This document shows, one piece after another, positions 1-12,282 of a stretch of 64,000 nt of DNA. This DNA comes from Xylogone sp. PMI_703. Taxonomy: Eukaryota > Ascomycota > Leotiomycetes. Within the stretch, counting starts at the first letter, position 1. Each line of letters starts with the position of its first letter. The stretch spans positions 5,642,001 to 5,706,000 of the forward strand of contig JAJTUQ010000001.1 in the NCBI GenBank assembly GCA_021399445.1. The letters are read 5' to 3'. The notes under the pieces were generated by a model, which was not told where the DNA came from, made no database searches, and worked only from the letters and a program-made list of their open reading frames with translations. Position numbers and translations under genes: made by a program.

Positions 1-1278
1 GTAGACATCAGCAAACAAGATTTGCAAGCACTCGTCTGTTTCTCCCTAGCTTCCAAGTATCATTATGCAAAACCTAACAGTTCTACAGCAGGCCATGGTT
101 CAATCTCACCATTCCTGCTCGCAAGAGCGCAGAAGTTAGCATCTGAACACGATAAATTAGTCAACCAAACATCCGAAAGTTTCGATGCAAAGATTGCGAA
201 GCGAATTGGTGAATTACAAGATATAGCAACTACTCTGAAGGAATGGGAGGTTAAAAAGACTTCTCTCTCAGAACTCAATACACTTCTCAAGGATCCGAGC
301 ACAGATGAGGAGCTCCGTGAACTAGCAGTCGAGGATCTTGAATCTACGGCTACTCAATTTGATACTGTATCTCAGGCCCTAGCTACTGCGCTCACGCCAA
401 AGCACCCTTTTGCTGAGCTACCCTGTTTAATTGAGATCCGGCCCGGTGCTGGAGGAGGTGAGGCTGCCCTATTTGCTGGCGATCTCCTCCGCATGTATAA
501 GGCATACTGTTCCCGAAGAAGAATGCGTACGTCAATACTCAAATATGAGACCGCAGATGGTGACACAGATGCGAATGGAGAGGCTCCCTTGGCAGAGGCA
601 ATCTTAGAGGTTGAGAGCTCTGGAGCATACGGTGAACTTCGAAGCGAAGCTGGCGTCCACAGGGTCCAACGTGTCCCTGCAACCGAGAGCAAGGGCAGAA
701 CACATACAAGTGCTGTCAGTGTCTTAGTATTACCCAGCTTCCCCACTTCAGGAAGTGACGGCCAAGAAATATGGGAAGCAGACTTCAATGATCCAAACAG
801 TGACTACTACGTCAATCCTTTGGATGTTAGAACGGACGTTATGAGAGCCAGAGGAGCCGGCGGGCAACATGTTAATACCACAGACTCAGCTATTCGACTG
901 ACCCATATTCCAACAAACACAGTCGTCAGCATGCAAGATTCCAGATCTCAGCATAAGAACCGGGATAAGGCATGGCAAGTTCTGAGATCGAGATTAGCTC
1001 AGGCTAGAAGAGAGGCAAGAGAAGAGGAGATGATGAATTTAAGGAGAAGCGTGGTCGGTGTTGCAAAGATGGGCAGAGGGGATAAAGTCCGGACATATAA
1101 CTGGGGTCAGCAAAGAGTTACTGATCATAGAAGTGGACTGAGTGTCCACAATCTCGACGATGTTATGGAAGGTGGAAATGAACTAGAAAAGATCATTGAC
1201 AGTGTAAAGGGCTGGTTTGGAGAAAGAGAAGTCGAGGCATTGATAGCTGAAGAGGAAGCGGGGCTGGGTGGAAAATAA
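1..1278 (+). CDS. MRF1: Mitochondrial peptide chain release factor 1, 5' end uncertain
   Basis: Class I release factor of the mitochondrial ribosome; it recognises stop codons and triggers peptidyl-tRNA hydrolysis in the matrix. The catalytic GGQ lies at residues 280-282 counting from base 22, inside RARGAGGQHVNTTDSAIRLTH-type sequence, and the upstream GAGGGEAALFAGDLL and AGVHRVQRVPATE blocks are typical of the family. Residues from about 34 (SPFLLARAQKLASEH) resemble the N-terminal PCRF domain. The frame is open from base 1 with no ATG before the PCRF region, so the start codon and mitochondrial presequence lie outside the window or in an upstream exon. One possible acceptor, a pyrimidine-rich stretch ending in ctag, occurs near base 50. 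The gene converges on the carboxylesterase, whose coding end is about 200 bp away. The family call is secure; the 5' end is not. Confidence 0.93.
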   Translation, partial: VDISKQDLQALVCFSLASKYHYAKPNSSTAGHGSISPFLLARAQKLASEHDKLVNQTSESFDAKIAKRIGELQDIATTLKEWEVKKTSLSELNTLLKDPSTDEELRELAVEDLESTATQFDTVSQALATALTPKHPFAELPCLIEIRPGAGGGEAALFAGDLLRMYKAYCSRRRMRTSILKYETADGDTDANGEAPLAEAILEVESSGAYGELRSEAGVHRVQRVPATESKGRTHTSAVSVLVLPSFPTSGSDGQEIWEADFNDPNSDYYVNPLDVRTDVMRARGAGGQHVNTTDSAIRLTHIPTNTVVSMQDSRSQHKNRDKAWQVLRSRLAQARREAREEEMMNLRRSVVGVAKMGRGDKVRTYNWGQQRVTDHRSGLSVHNLDDVMEGGNELEKIIDSVKGWFGEREVEALIAEEEAGLGGK

Positions 1279-1480
1279 GTCGAGCAAACCAATGTATCAT
1301 AATGATTATTAGACTATATGTCGATCTGCTAAGGTGGAGCAGTATATCATTAATTTGTACAAATTTAGAACCTCATCATTCACAAGGCAAGACAGAAAGA
1401 GTGCGTGCAGACGTCAGCGAGAACTAAATCAATACATGATGTATTTACTAGTCATATTAAATATTAAGATATCAAATATC

Positions 1481-3613
1481 CTACAAGCCTCCATCTAAAT
1501 AGTAGGAGATGGAATAATTCAGGAAAGCACACTGCGGCTGTTCCTGAAAATTATCAGTGTAGGACGGATAGTCAAGCAGTTTCATGGGTCCCTTATCACT
1601 ATTTACCGTGGACCAAGGCCCAGTCTCCTTAATTGCAGCAAGACTGGTATCATAACCTCTAACAGTAAGGTAGTCTTCCGAGGGATTTGGCTGTCCTGAT
1701 TTGACAAATTCAGCAAAGTAACCAGAAGTAAGTTGAGTAGAGTACAAATCATTGACGTCGCGAAGTGGGAAGAGGTTTCCAAAAACCCATGGCATGTCCG
1801 CGCCGTGTAGCTTGAAGTATGGAAGACTTGGATTGCCATTGGGAAATCCAGGTTCAACTGGGGGGCCTCCTAGTGCGTTGGGGTCGTATCCATTCGAAGA
1901 TCTTTGCATCTGGTAATAGTATGTTGAGGGAAATGCACCGGATTTGAAACCGGCATACATTGTAGCCTGGTCGATACATAAGAACTGGTTGTCGGTAGCC
2001 ACTCTCTGCGAAACATTAAATGAGTCTAGGGTCACATTTCCGGTATCGTAGTATGGAAAGAGACCAGAGTTGATAATGTCGTTAGCATAGGCTTCGGAAA
2101 TTCCCAGAGAGGCCATGATGCCCTCCACTTGGGTGGTAACTGGGGTCTTTGGATATGTTGAGAATGAGGCGCCATCGTTCTTTACATTGCCAAAGATGAC
2201 GGGTACATATGCTGCGCTGCCATTCTTATTGACCACATCGAGGTTTTCTGTATTGACATAGGTGCCATCTTGAACCACGTAGCGCGCAACGGTTGGGAGA
2301 TTGACAATTTTAAGTGCTGGCTGTGATTCCAAGCATTCTATTTGGAGATCAAGTGTAGCATTCGTGCAGCCTGCTTCTTGGAAAATAGCCTGACCAGCTA
2401 TGGCATAAGACTCTTCGACAGTAAGGTAAGAACTGTAGGTCGTAGCATAGTCACCACTCAACCCAAGGTCAACACCGCCGCCAAGGTTTGACATAGATAT
2501 AGCTCCTTGAAATTTGTCCAAGGCTTTGGGAGAACCAAGGAGTGCTCGCACAGAGCCAGCCCCAGCGGACTCACCAATGATTGTGATCCGATCTGGGTCG
2601 CCTCCGAATTCCGCAATATGATATCTGACCCACTTCATAAGTTAGCTAACTCCTAGTTGACAGGCCGTGGTAGGGATACTTACCTGCAGCGCAGTAACTT
2701 GGTCAGATATACCAAAGTTTCCTCGAATACGAGTACCAGGAATTGCCAAAAATCCAAGAGTAGACAAGCGGTAGTTGGTCGAAACAACTACGATATCCTC
2801 ACGGGATGCCAATTGACCCCCATCACTCCCAGAAGCTGCACCAGAGCCACCAGTGAAGCCACCACCATAAATCCAGAACAGGACAGGCCGCAGATCATTT
2901 CTCCGCCCTTGCCTAGGGAGGTATGGAGTTTGGATGTTAAGGAAGAGACAGTCCTCGCTGCCCTCATTTGGTTGTGCACAATCAGGGCCATACTTTGTGG
3001 CTTGGATGGTCTCTCCCCTGCCAGAGTACGTCGTTGAGAACTTAAATCGCGTAGGTTTATCTGCGAAAGGAATCCCCTGGAAGCGGAAGGACTTCTGATT
3101 TCGGAAGCCAACGTAGGTATTTGGTCCTGCAACAACAGTAACCCCATTTGTGCTGGTAGCAACAGCTGAAGGGCCATTTTGCATGTCTGATTGTGTGCAT
3201 AACACAGGAAGTTTGGCATTTGCGCTTTGAGGGGATGAAAACACCAGGTCGCCAACAGTAGAGCCTACAGAAACAACCTGACCGCCAGCAATCCAATACT
3301 GCTGGTCAGCATCGGCACGACCAGCATAGGCATTATATGCTAGTTGTCGATAGAAGTCCTCCGCATGCTGCTGCAGTGTCGCCGCTGGCAGGAGAGCCTC
3401 ATTCAAGCTCACACAGGCTGGGCCAGCATCTGCAGGGCGCATATCACTCAAGAGGAGCGCACCGACGTGATTGAAATCATCGGTGAAGTTGAGGTTGTTT
3501 TGGAAGAGGTAGGTCATAGAAAACCCATCGTTGGTAGCAACTGGGCTACTCGTGGGAGCCGCAAAGGCACCCAGAGCTAAGGAAGCACCGAAAATTGTCG
3601 CCTTGAACAACAT
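1481..3613 (-). CDS. Secreted type B carboxylesterase/lipase with N-terminal extension
   Basis: Predicted extracellular alpha/beta-hydrolase that cleaves carboxylic esters. Exons are 3613-2684 and 2632-1481, joined across a 51 nt intron (gtaagt...ag); the join restores DQVTALQ/WVRYHIAEFGG, giving 693 aa. I chose the ATG at 3613 because a hydrophobic signal peptide follows directly (MLFKATIFGASLALGAFAAP); 22 in-frame codons lie upstream without such a signal. The nucleophile elbow GESAG puts the catalytic serine at about 332, the oxyanion-hole glycines are in YGGGFTGGSG, and the probable catalytic histidine is about 586 (KLHGADMPWVFG). The SEDCLFLN block is also typical. The esterase fold begins near residue 156, so about 135 mature residues precede it. 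The gene is divergent from a secreted SGNH hydrolase. Substrate is unknown; paralogues include lipases and cholinesterase-like enzymes. Confidence 0.9.
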
Positions 3614-5216
3614 TGCTCCTATTCCACAGTGGAGAGCACCGAAGGTCTTGCACAGAGCAGCTTTGTGTCCGAAGAGCAACCTACCAACAGCATATCCTGG
3701 CAGAGGGACGACCTAATAATAACAAAAAAGAGAAGCTCCATGACCAAGTTCTAGACTTGCCCTGGTTACGCGTGGCTTTGCGCAAACTAGGAATAGGAAA
3801 TATCGAAATTACCAATACTTACTTTTCCATTCAACCGGTGCCATTAAGCAATGAGTTTTTCCGACAGGCTAGAGAGCTATGGAGCTACCTATGCGACATT
3901 CTGAAGCTTTGCTGCACGGGGCGACGATGCAGGCACGGAACCATACAACGCGCGGCTAGAGACCTAAAGACCGGGTTGCATTGAGTTGCTGCCCCAGCTC
4001 CACAAGGGTATAGTCGGTAAAATACCAGCAAGGACATCTCTCCTAGAAAGTTCAAAAGTCGAGCGGATATTGAGAATGGCATCGAAATCATGCTGGTACA
4101 AGATTCGTCCTGTTCAGCAACAACTACAGTGTTTATATGATGCAATCAACGTGATTGTATTTTATACTTTTGGAATGGTGATGACGGATCAAAAGCACCA
4201 CAGTTGGCCACTAACCGGAATATTCGATTGTAACCTTGCGGAACTACATCAGTCATTGCTGGCAATGTCGTGGGGAAATAGCGGGGATGGCGCTAGCCGT
4301 CCTCGTGCCGACGAATTAATCCGGCAGGTTATAGCAGGCTATACATACACTTACCACGCTCAACTAAATATTTTATAAAATGAAATATAATTGGAATAAA
4401 AATAATTTGATCAAACGGTGCCTTGATACACGTCTTCTTTTTTTGACAGAAAGTGCACGACTTTGGTGAATGTGGGTGGTAGAATACATAGCCAACAATA
4501 ACCTGCCCGGATTAATTTACCAGCGCCTAGGGACCAAAGCAGCTAGTCACGTGCAGAAGCTGCGGAGCGGGAAATCTCAACCGGATCAAATGGAACCCAA
4601 AAAATTGTTCGGACCGTGTATTCAAGCTTAACGATGCCAATGGTTCAGGCTAAATTATCTGTACTCTCTCTTCCTTACGGCTTTTCTCTCCATCCGACCG
4701 GCGATGATCGTATCCCAAGATGTCTAGACTGATCCCGAATGCCATCGCTGCATCAATAGTTTGCTTCTTGGAGCACTCCACATATTGGAGAGAGAGCGTG
4801 ATGCAAGAGGAGCATCGAATCAACGGATAGCGCGTCAGGATTGGTAACTGCTACTGGCCAACTGAGCAGGCTGGGGAAGAGATAGCGGGGTAAGGGGAAA
4901 AGCTTGAGCTATCCGACCCTGCCGATATTCCTGCACAATGTTGCAATGCCCTAATATAATTCCATACCATATGGCCAACATGGACAGATTCCCCTAGCGG
5001 TAAGCTTGCCCAAGAGCTGGTAATATGCTCAAGAGTGGCTCCGGATATATGATTTGTGCAGAAAATATGCTCTCATTTAGCCAGTATCTCGAAGAGCTGC
5101 AGAGAGCACCAACCTAGCTCTCAGGTTTGTGTGCTATATATTCTCTTTGTTGTCAATGTTCCTGTCTCTCTTGTTCCTTGCGTGATACCAGTGTTATCCA
5201 AGCCAGCCTTTTAGCC
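3614..5216. promoter_or_regulatory. 1.6 kb divergent intergenic region between two esterase genes
   Basis: This interval separates the start codons of two divergently transcribed secreted hydrolases, so it must hold both promoters. The longest open frames (for example about 130 codons near 3986-4378) lack an ATG start, splice support or family signature, and I regard them as chance. An AT-rich patch lies around 4360-4410. I see no repeat, RNA gene or transposon remnant. Confidence 0.5.
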
Positions 5217-6728
5217 ATGGCAGCTTCATCTCTTGCTCGTCTCGTGTTTGTGCTCTTCGCGGCTCTGCTCTATGGAGCAGAGGCTCATCCAACTCCGCGC
5301 ACTGTTCATCGTCGTAATTCCAACCCAGACTTGCATTGGGTTGATACATGGACGGCAATGCCCCAATTGACGGAGTTTACAAATCTTCCTGGTCCCCCAT
5401 TTGTTGGTCCCCCTTTGGTCGTGTATTTCCCGGTGTGACATTGCCTATTAACCCAGCCATCTTCTATAGAACCAATCCGAGCTCGTCTTCTACAATACCA
5501 CCATTCGACAAAGTCTGCACATGTCAATTGGTGCAAGCAAAATCCGACTCAGGATTTCAAACGCCTTTGGTCTCAATGACTTGCCTATTACAAAAGTTAC
5601 AATTGCTCAGCCTGAAGGTGGCGATCTCGTTGCTGGAAGCCCTCAAGTTCAACCCCATTCCATCCATGACCTTACTTTCAGCGGCAATCAATCTTTCGTG
5701 ATCCCCAATGGTGGTCTCGTGGTTTCAGATCCCTTAAATTTTGCCATCAGACCACTTCAGATGATCACTGTCACCATGTATCTCGCTGAAGGCCAGGCAA
5801 GCAACTTTATCACTTCTCACCCAGGCAGCCGCACAACTAGCTGGTACTCCTTCGGCGATTATACTAGAGCGGCCAATATGACTGATCCATCTACACAAAG
5901 CGCTGCCCATTGGTACGTATTTGTACAACCATGGTCTATTATGAGAGCTAATTGACTTTAAAGGTTCTTCCTGAGTGCTGTTGAGGCTTTCGTGCCACCT
6001 GCGGACTCGGCTTTTGTTATTGTTGGAGACAGTATCACGGATGGCCGAGGTAGCGATAATAACGCAAACAACAGGTTCGTGGCTTAAATCCTTCAAGCCT
6101 ATGGCGTAACTAATTCTTTGTTAGATGGCCCGATCTTGTGCTTGCCAAGATGCAAAAGAATTCAAGCACCGCTAATATCGCCGTAGTTAACCAAGCAGCG
6201 GGCGGAAACCGTGTACTCTATGATGGACTTGGACCCAACGCTCTCGGCCGCATCGACCGTGACGTTCTGGCACAATCTGGTGTAAAATACGCCATGATAT
6301 TTGAAGGCGTAAATGACATTGGTACTGCCGATGCAACAGTAGCCAACCAGACCTTCACCGGAGACCGTTTGATCCAGGCATATAAGCAAATAGTCGAGAG
6401 AGTTCACACTTTTGGAATTCCGATTTTCGCAGCTACTATTACGCCCTTTGGTGCCCCAAACAACACCATTCAAGCATATTCGGATCCTCTTCGAGAACAG
6501 ACAAGGCAAAAAGTAAACAGCTTCATCAGACACAGTGGTACATTTGACGATGTTATCGACTTCGACGCAATTGTTCGGGATCCTAAGAACCACACCCAAC
6601 TAAACCCTCTATACAATTCGGGAGACTATCTACATCCTAATGTTGCAGGCTATGAAGCGATTGCTGCAGCCTTCCCCTTGGACATATTCTTTGAGCCACC
6701 ACACATTGGACAGTCTGGAACAAAGTAG
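5217..6728 (+). CDS. Secreted SGNH/GDSL-type esterase
   Basis: Predicted secreted SGNH hydrolase, resembling the fungal XynE-like carbohydrate or lipid esterases. Exons are 5217-5402, 5470-5912, 5964-6074 and 6125-6728 (introns 67, 51 and 50 nt), giving 447 aa. The first intron has a gttggt donor; the second exon begins after ctatag, because a stop lies just upstream in that frame. The N-terminus carries a signal peptide (RLVFVLFAALLYGAEA). The catalytic serine is about 233 in VGDSITDGRG, block III is GVNDIG, and the Asp/His pair is D414/H417 in GDYLHPN. The 230 residues before block I contain WVDTWTAMPQLTEF and HPGSRTTSW, as in homologous fungal proteins. It may be co-regulated with the divergent carboxylesterase. 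The natural substrate cannot be read from the sequence. Confidence 0.92.
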
Positions 6729-7138
6729 ATCTGAGCCGAGGGTGCGAAATATTTTACGACGTAAAGAATATCATGACAGTATAATCCAATATAATCTTTA
6801 GTTAACACTGTATGTGTGGTGTGACGAAGTTTTATCTCAAAGAGAAAAGTAGTTAATGCATGAAGCTAGATGTTTAGAGATACCAATAATTGAAAGAACT
6901 CTTTGTATCTTTTGCTTGGCTTGGCCCTTGCAGGGTACACACCCCTCCCTCTATTGACAGCCGTCTTTGGCATTAGCCTATGCACACCAATATAGACAAT
7001 TAACCAACCGCCAAAATAGGTAATCATATGATCGTGTATAGCACTACAGCTATAATAATATGTGTTCGCTACGCTGTGGCTTAAGATGTGCCGTCTTTGA
7101 AGCCAGCCATCTTTCAACCCTCTTCGACTCAGAGCAAA
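6729..7138. other. Intergenic, 0.4 kb
   Basis: This is the tail of the SGNH hydrolase transcript and the promoter of the downstream UstYa-like gene. I see no small gene and no peptide precursor with repeats here. Confidence 0.5.
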
Positions 7139-8124
7139 ATGGACGGAAACGCAGAGTACACGCCTATTGCGCTCGGCGAGGATGAGAAAGAAATGGCCAT
7201 TCCTCAGATCCAAGTTCATGAGTGGAAGCCAGAGAGAAGTACTAGATTTACATGGATTTTCGTTTTCCTCATAGCCTTATTTACGCCCGCATATATAATG
7301 ATAGTATATAAGCTTGAGGCCTCGATCCTGAATGCCGACCATGGAAATCATAGTCTCTTACCTCCACAAAGTTTCTTCCCGGAGAGTTAGTCATGGTCGA
7401 GCGATGATATTCTCCTTAGCACGTGAATAACTGACTAAATGGTGCAGTCCCGACGGTAGAAGTTGAATTTGAATTTCCTACACTATATGGAGATGACGGA
7501 GTTCTTGGCGATCAGTTATGGAAGGAAATGATGCCAAGTAAGAGTTCTATCACCTATGTGCTCCGAGCGTAATAAACGTACTGATCACCCACTACTAGTT
7601 GGAGCTGGGTTTGTCCGTGTCCCCAATCCTAGGCAGTATGACATGCCACAAAGCAAGCCTCTACTTGGTGATTCCGAGGATGCAGAAATATACTCCGTAT
7701 CAATGACACACCAGCTACATTGTCTAGTAAGATACCTTGCTAAGAGCTGAGTTACCGAGCTTAGCTAACACACGTGGCAGGCTGTTCTAAGAGATGTCAT
7801 TGTTAAATATTCAAGAGGTGACAAATCACGATTTGCGGGAGGTGGACATGAATACCACTGTCTTGATTATAGTAAGTCTCTATTCATTGAACTGCTATTT
7901 TTCGTTCGTGAAGAGTATGTACTGAAAGGGTGTTGATTTTAGTAAGGCAAAGTATTCTCTGTGCAGGCGACACTACATTGGACTATGCCAATGCACCCGA
8001 TGAAACTGGACGATCAAGTGGCGGCTTTTCTGGAGCCGGCTCAAAGCATGAATGTCGAGACTGGAATGTGATCCGAGAGCTTCTAATCGAGAATAGATCT
8101 GGAGATAAGCAAGGTATATTCTAA
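7139..8124 (+). CDS. UstYa-like (DUF3328) membrane protein
   Basis: Member of the fungal UstYa/DUF3328 family. Characterised members perform oxidative cyclisation, chlorination or related steps in secondary metabolism, notably ustiloxin-type ribosomal peptides. Exons are 7139-7385, 7448-7537, 7599-7726, 7781-7871 and 7943-8124 (introns 62, 61, 54 and 71 nt), giving 245 aa. One transmembrane helix spans about 37-58. Both hallmark HxxHC motifs are present: HQLHC at 150-154 and HEYHC at 178-182, the second continuing LDYIRQSILCAGDTTLDY across the last intron. Every exon join restores this family sequence. The start ATG at 7139 follows a run of adenines. No precursor peptide with Kex2-spaced repeats, tyrosinase, P450 or transporter was found nearby, so its partner substrate is unknown. 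Confidence 0.9.
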
Positions 8125-9365
8125 TTTATACAATATCAAAGACTAGGAGTATTTGAATTTTTGAAGACAGATAATGTATGCTTGACTCTGTAAAATTTGA
8201 ATACGGCTCTCTGAAGCGCCATAATGTCAACGTACTATGTTGAAAGTTGGTGTGATTGAGGCCGGATCCTTCGGCAAACAGTATATCTCTGTGACCATAT
8301 CGCAATGTGGATAGTTATGAATCCATTTCTCTATGCTGGATAATCTCAACGGTCGAGATGGCAGGCTATAAATTTGAAACAAAAGAAGAAATATGACCGC
8401 AGAGAAGATGAGCCAATGATATTGAGGGATGAGAAGCTGAGACGTGGTGCTGGAGGTACGCGGCTAGGGTGTCATGCAATGGCTGTCCCCGTCCGTTTCG
8501 AGAACTCTTGCAATCCAGGTAGCTGGGAAATTAATCCACACTAGGGAGCGACCCAGAGAAACGTGTCAGACGCCGCAATGAAGTGTGATCCTCACTGTCG
8601 TTGGTCGAATAAGCCTCAGTATGCGCCAGCTCGTGTGATGATAATCACCGCGAAGCGCTCACGGCGGCTATGCCAATCACACCCGACAGCCAGCCGGGTG
8701 CCGAGAACAATAGCAATGCATTGCTACGAAGCTGGGTGTCACCCATTGTTAATTAACAAGAGAGGAGAAGGACCATCTGTAATTCCGTTTACAATCAGTG
8801 CCGCAGGAGCACAGCAAACGACTTACGTTGGTCAGACTCGAAGCTGGGCTTGCTATGCTCAGCCTTAACGGGAACTCCAGGGCTGAGGAAGGCGTGATTG
8901 GCCAGCAGAAGGCGGACCCCGAGCCCCACGTATGGGTTCGTAAAGGCAACCCCTCATCAAGCTGAGGCAGCTGCCATCGTTCCGCTCACGTCCAAGGGCT
9001 GACATCGGTCTCTGCAACTAGCAAAATCCCTTGTTCTTAAAGCATCTGAAAGCATCGTCACCATCAGCTTGACGCTCACTCTGTCATCCTCCTTATCTTG
9101 CACAGATATATAACCTTCTTTGTCCATGCTGGCCCTGTCCCTCTTCTGAGCGACCAGTCCTTTGGAAAGTGCTGTGCCTTTGTTCCGCATCCTGTCAAGA
9201 TATTCACTTGCTTTGTCGCGCGGCTACAAGACATCTCTCCTCCCAATCGCCCCTTACCGGCCTTTAACGCCTCGCGCTATCTGTTATATATTGAGTGGAG
9301 GCTCGTGGCATTGTTCCCCAGATCAACATTTTACCCGAAACCATCAACCAAGCTGTTGAGACACC
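8125..9365. other. Intergenic, 1.2 kb upstream of the MAP kinase
   Basis: No supported gene. Frames up to about 100 codons (8563-8868) have no recognisable domain or codon pattern. The 3' part from about 9000 probably holds the promoter and leader of the MAP kinase. I specifically looked for a repeated peptide precursor to go with the UstYa-like gene and saw none. Confidence 0.5.
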
Positions 9366-10826
<1,461 letters not shown>

Positions 10827-11515
10827 ATTTTGACATAGCCTGATTCGAAATATTTTTTCTTTGTCTATCAAATTTTGCATTTCTAGCTCGAAATAGCTGA
10901 GAAAAGGAGTCAGCTACCTTGTAATGTAGCCCGCCGACGATAGCGTTTGATAAGGCTGGAAGAGGAGGATGTCATTACTCACGAATTTGACGATAATAGT
11001 ACCTAGCACGAGTCTTTACCAGCGATAGAGCGCCGTTTATCCTCACTGAATATGAGAAGTAGTGTTTTCCACCGTATCATTATGCTACGGTGTAGTTTCT
11101 AACAGTACAATACAATTATCGACCCATATTTTGGACAGTATGGTATTAATCCACCTGCACACGTGTTCTTCATGTACCTATTCCTCATCCCAGATTACTA
11201 AAGCGCTAATTGTCCCAGTATCACCACTGCATCCTAAATTTTAGCACAATGTGATTGGGTATTCTCAGGTCAAGACAACGGCAAGACAATTTGACGCGAG
11301 TCATGTGAGTATGTATTCTAAGTATGTAAAATATAATGCAGAATATGAAGCCGTAAACCCTATGTACAATATCCGTAAAAATGCGATGTTTTCCAAGACT
11401 AAATAGCATTTAAATCAATTTGCCGCCGCCGCCCCTATAATATGTACTAGAACCATTCATGCCAATCTAAATCGTTTCGCCGTCGCACTTCTTTTAAGAA
11501 AAGGAAATTCATGAT
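10827..11515. other. Intergenic between convergent genes, 0.7 kb
   Basis: Holds the 3' ends of the MAP kinase and DUF3455 transcripts. It is AT-rich with no supported gene; frames of about 60 codons are chance-sized. Confidence 0.5.
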
Positions 11516-12282
11516 TTACTGGAAAAAGAAGTAAAGAGCAGAGTATTGCTGGATAATCGAATTCTTGGATGTGCAGGTCTTTGGTGGAGAGCCTCCAGCG
11601 GTGATCACACGGTAGACGGATGAGACACCCTTGGAACCGCCCTTGTCGGAAAGAGTCAACCAGTCAACAGCGCCAATGCCTCCAGGACCCTTGACGGCAT
11701 CACTGGGAGCAGGAATATCAGCGATCTTTTTACCAAAGAGGATGCTGTCGACCGAGGTCAAGTTGAAAACCGGGGTGCCATCGGCTGCGAAGAAGTGGTT
11801 ACCGAGAATGCCAAGTGGTGCAGACATTGGGATGCGGAAAGAGTGTTCTGGAATTGGTAAGAAGACGGCGAGATTGGGAATAGCGAAAAGCTCTTCCTCG
11901 ACAGTCTCGGCGAGTCTGGTGCCGTCGAAGAGAGTTGCTACGGCACCAATTGCAACGGGGGTAGCGCCAACACCGGAGCAAGTGTAGTTTTGGACACCAC
12001 GGCCAACGCCAACAAATCTGAAGGCTGTTGTGGGAGCTGGAAGTTCAGTCGGACCTAAGGGATGATCAGTATCAGTCAAGAGTAAGAATATGGGAGAGAA
12101 AAGAGATACGAACCTCCATTGACAGGTAGAGTGGGTGTCGCTACCTTAGGTTGAGAGCATCCACGACCGAAACCAAAACTTCTATCCTCAATGGAAGCAT
12201 CAACTGGAGCCGCTGATGATAGCTGAAGGAGGGTGGTAAGGCCGAGGCCAACAAGAGGGATTAAGCTACTAATAGAACGCAT
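11516..12282 (-). CDS. Secreted DUF3455 protein
   Basis: Small secreted protein of the DUF3455 family, whose biochemical role is not established; database names such as malate dehydrogenase for relatives are probably misleading. Exons are 12282-12114 and 12054-11516, split by a 59 nt intron (gttcgt...ttag), giving 235 aa. A signal peptide occupies about residues 1-25 (LIPLVGLGLTTLLQLSSAAP). The domain starts PTELPAPTTAFRFVGVGRGV, includes QNYTCSGVGATPVAIGAVA and ends with AGGSPPKTC. No dehydrogenase nucleotide-binding motif is visible. The coding region lies 3' to 3' with the MAP kinase gene. A long intergenic region upstream suggests regulated expression, but I cannot identify specific sites. 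Confidence 0.85.

Noticed and set aside
63..788. Minus-strand frames of 79 and 138 codons opposite MRF1
   Set aside because: They are antisense shadows of a strongly conserved gene and have no domain.
3986..4378. 130-codon frame in the esterase divergent promoter
   Set aside because: The frame opens on a non-ATG codon and has no family signature; the length is plausible by chance.
6729..9365. Search for a Kex2-processed repeat peptide precursor beside the UstYa-like gene
   Set aside because: No secreted frame with repeated short cores between KR or RR sites was found on either strand.
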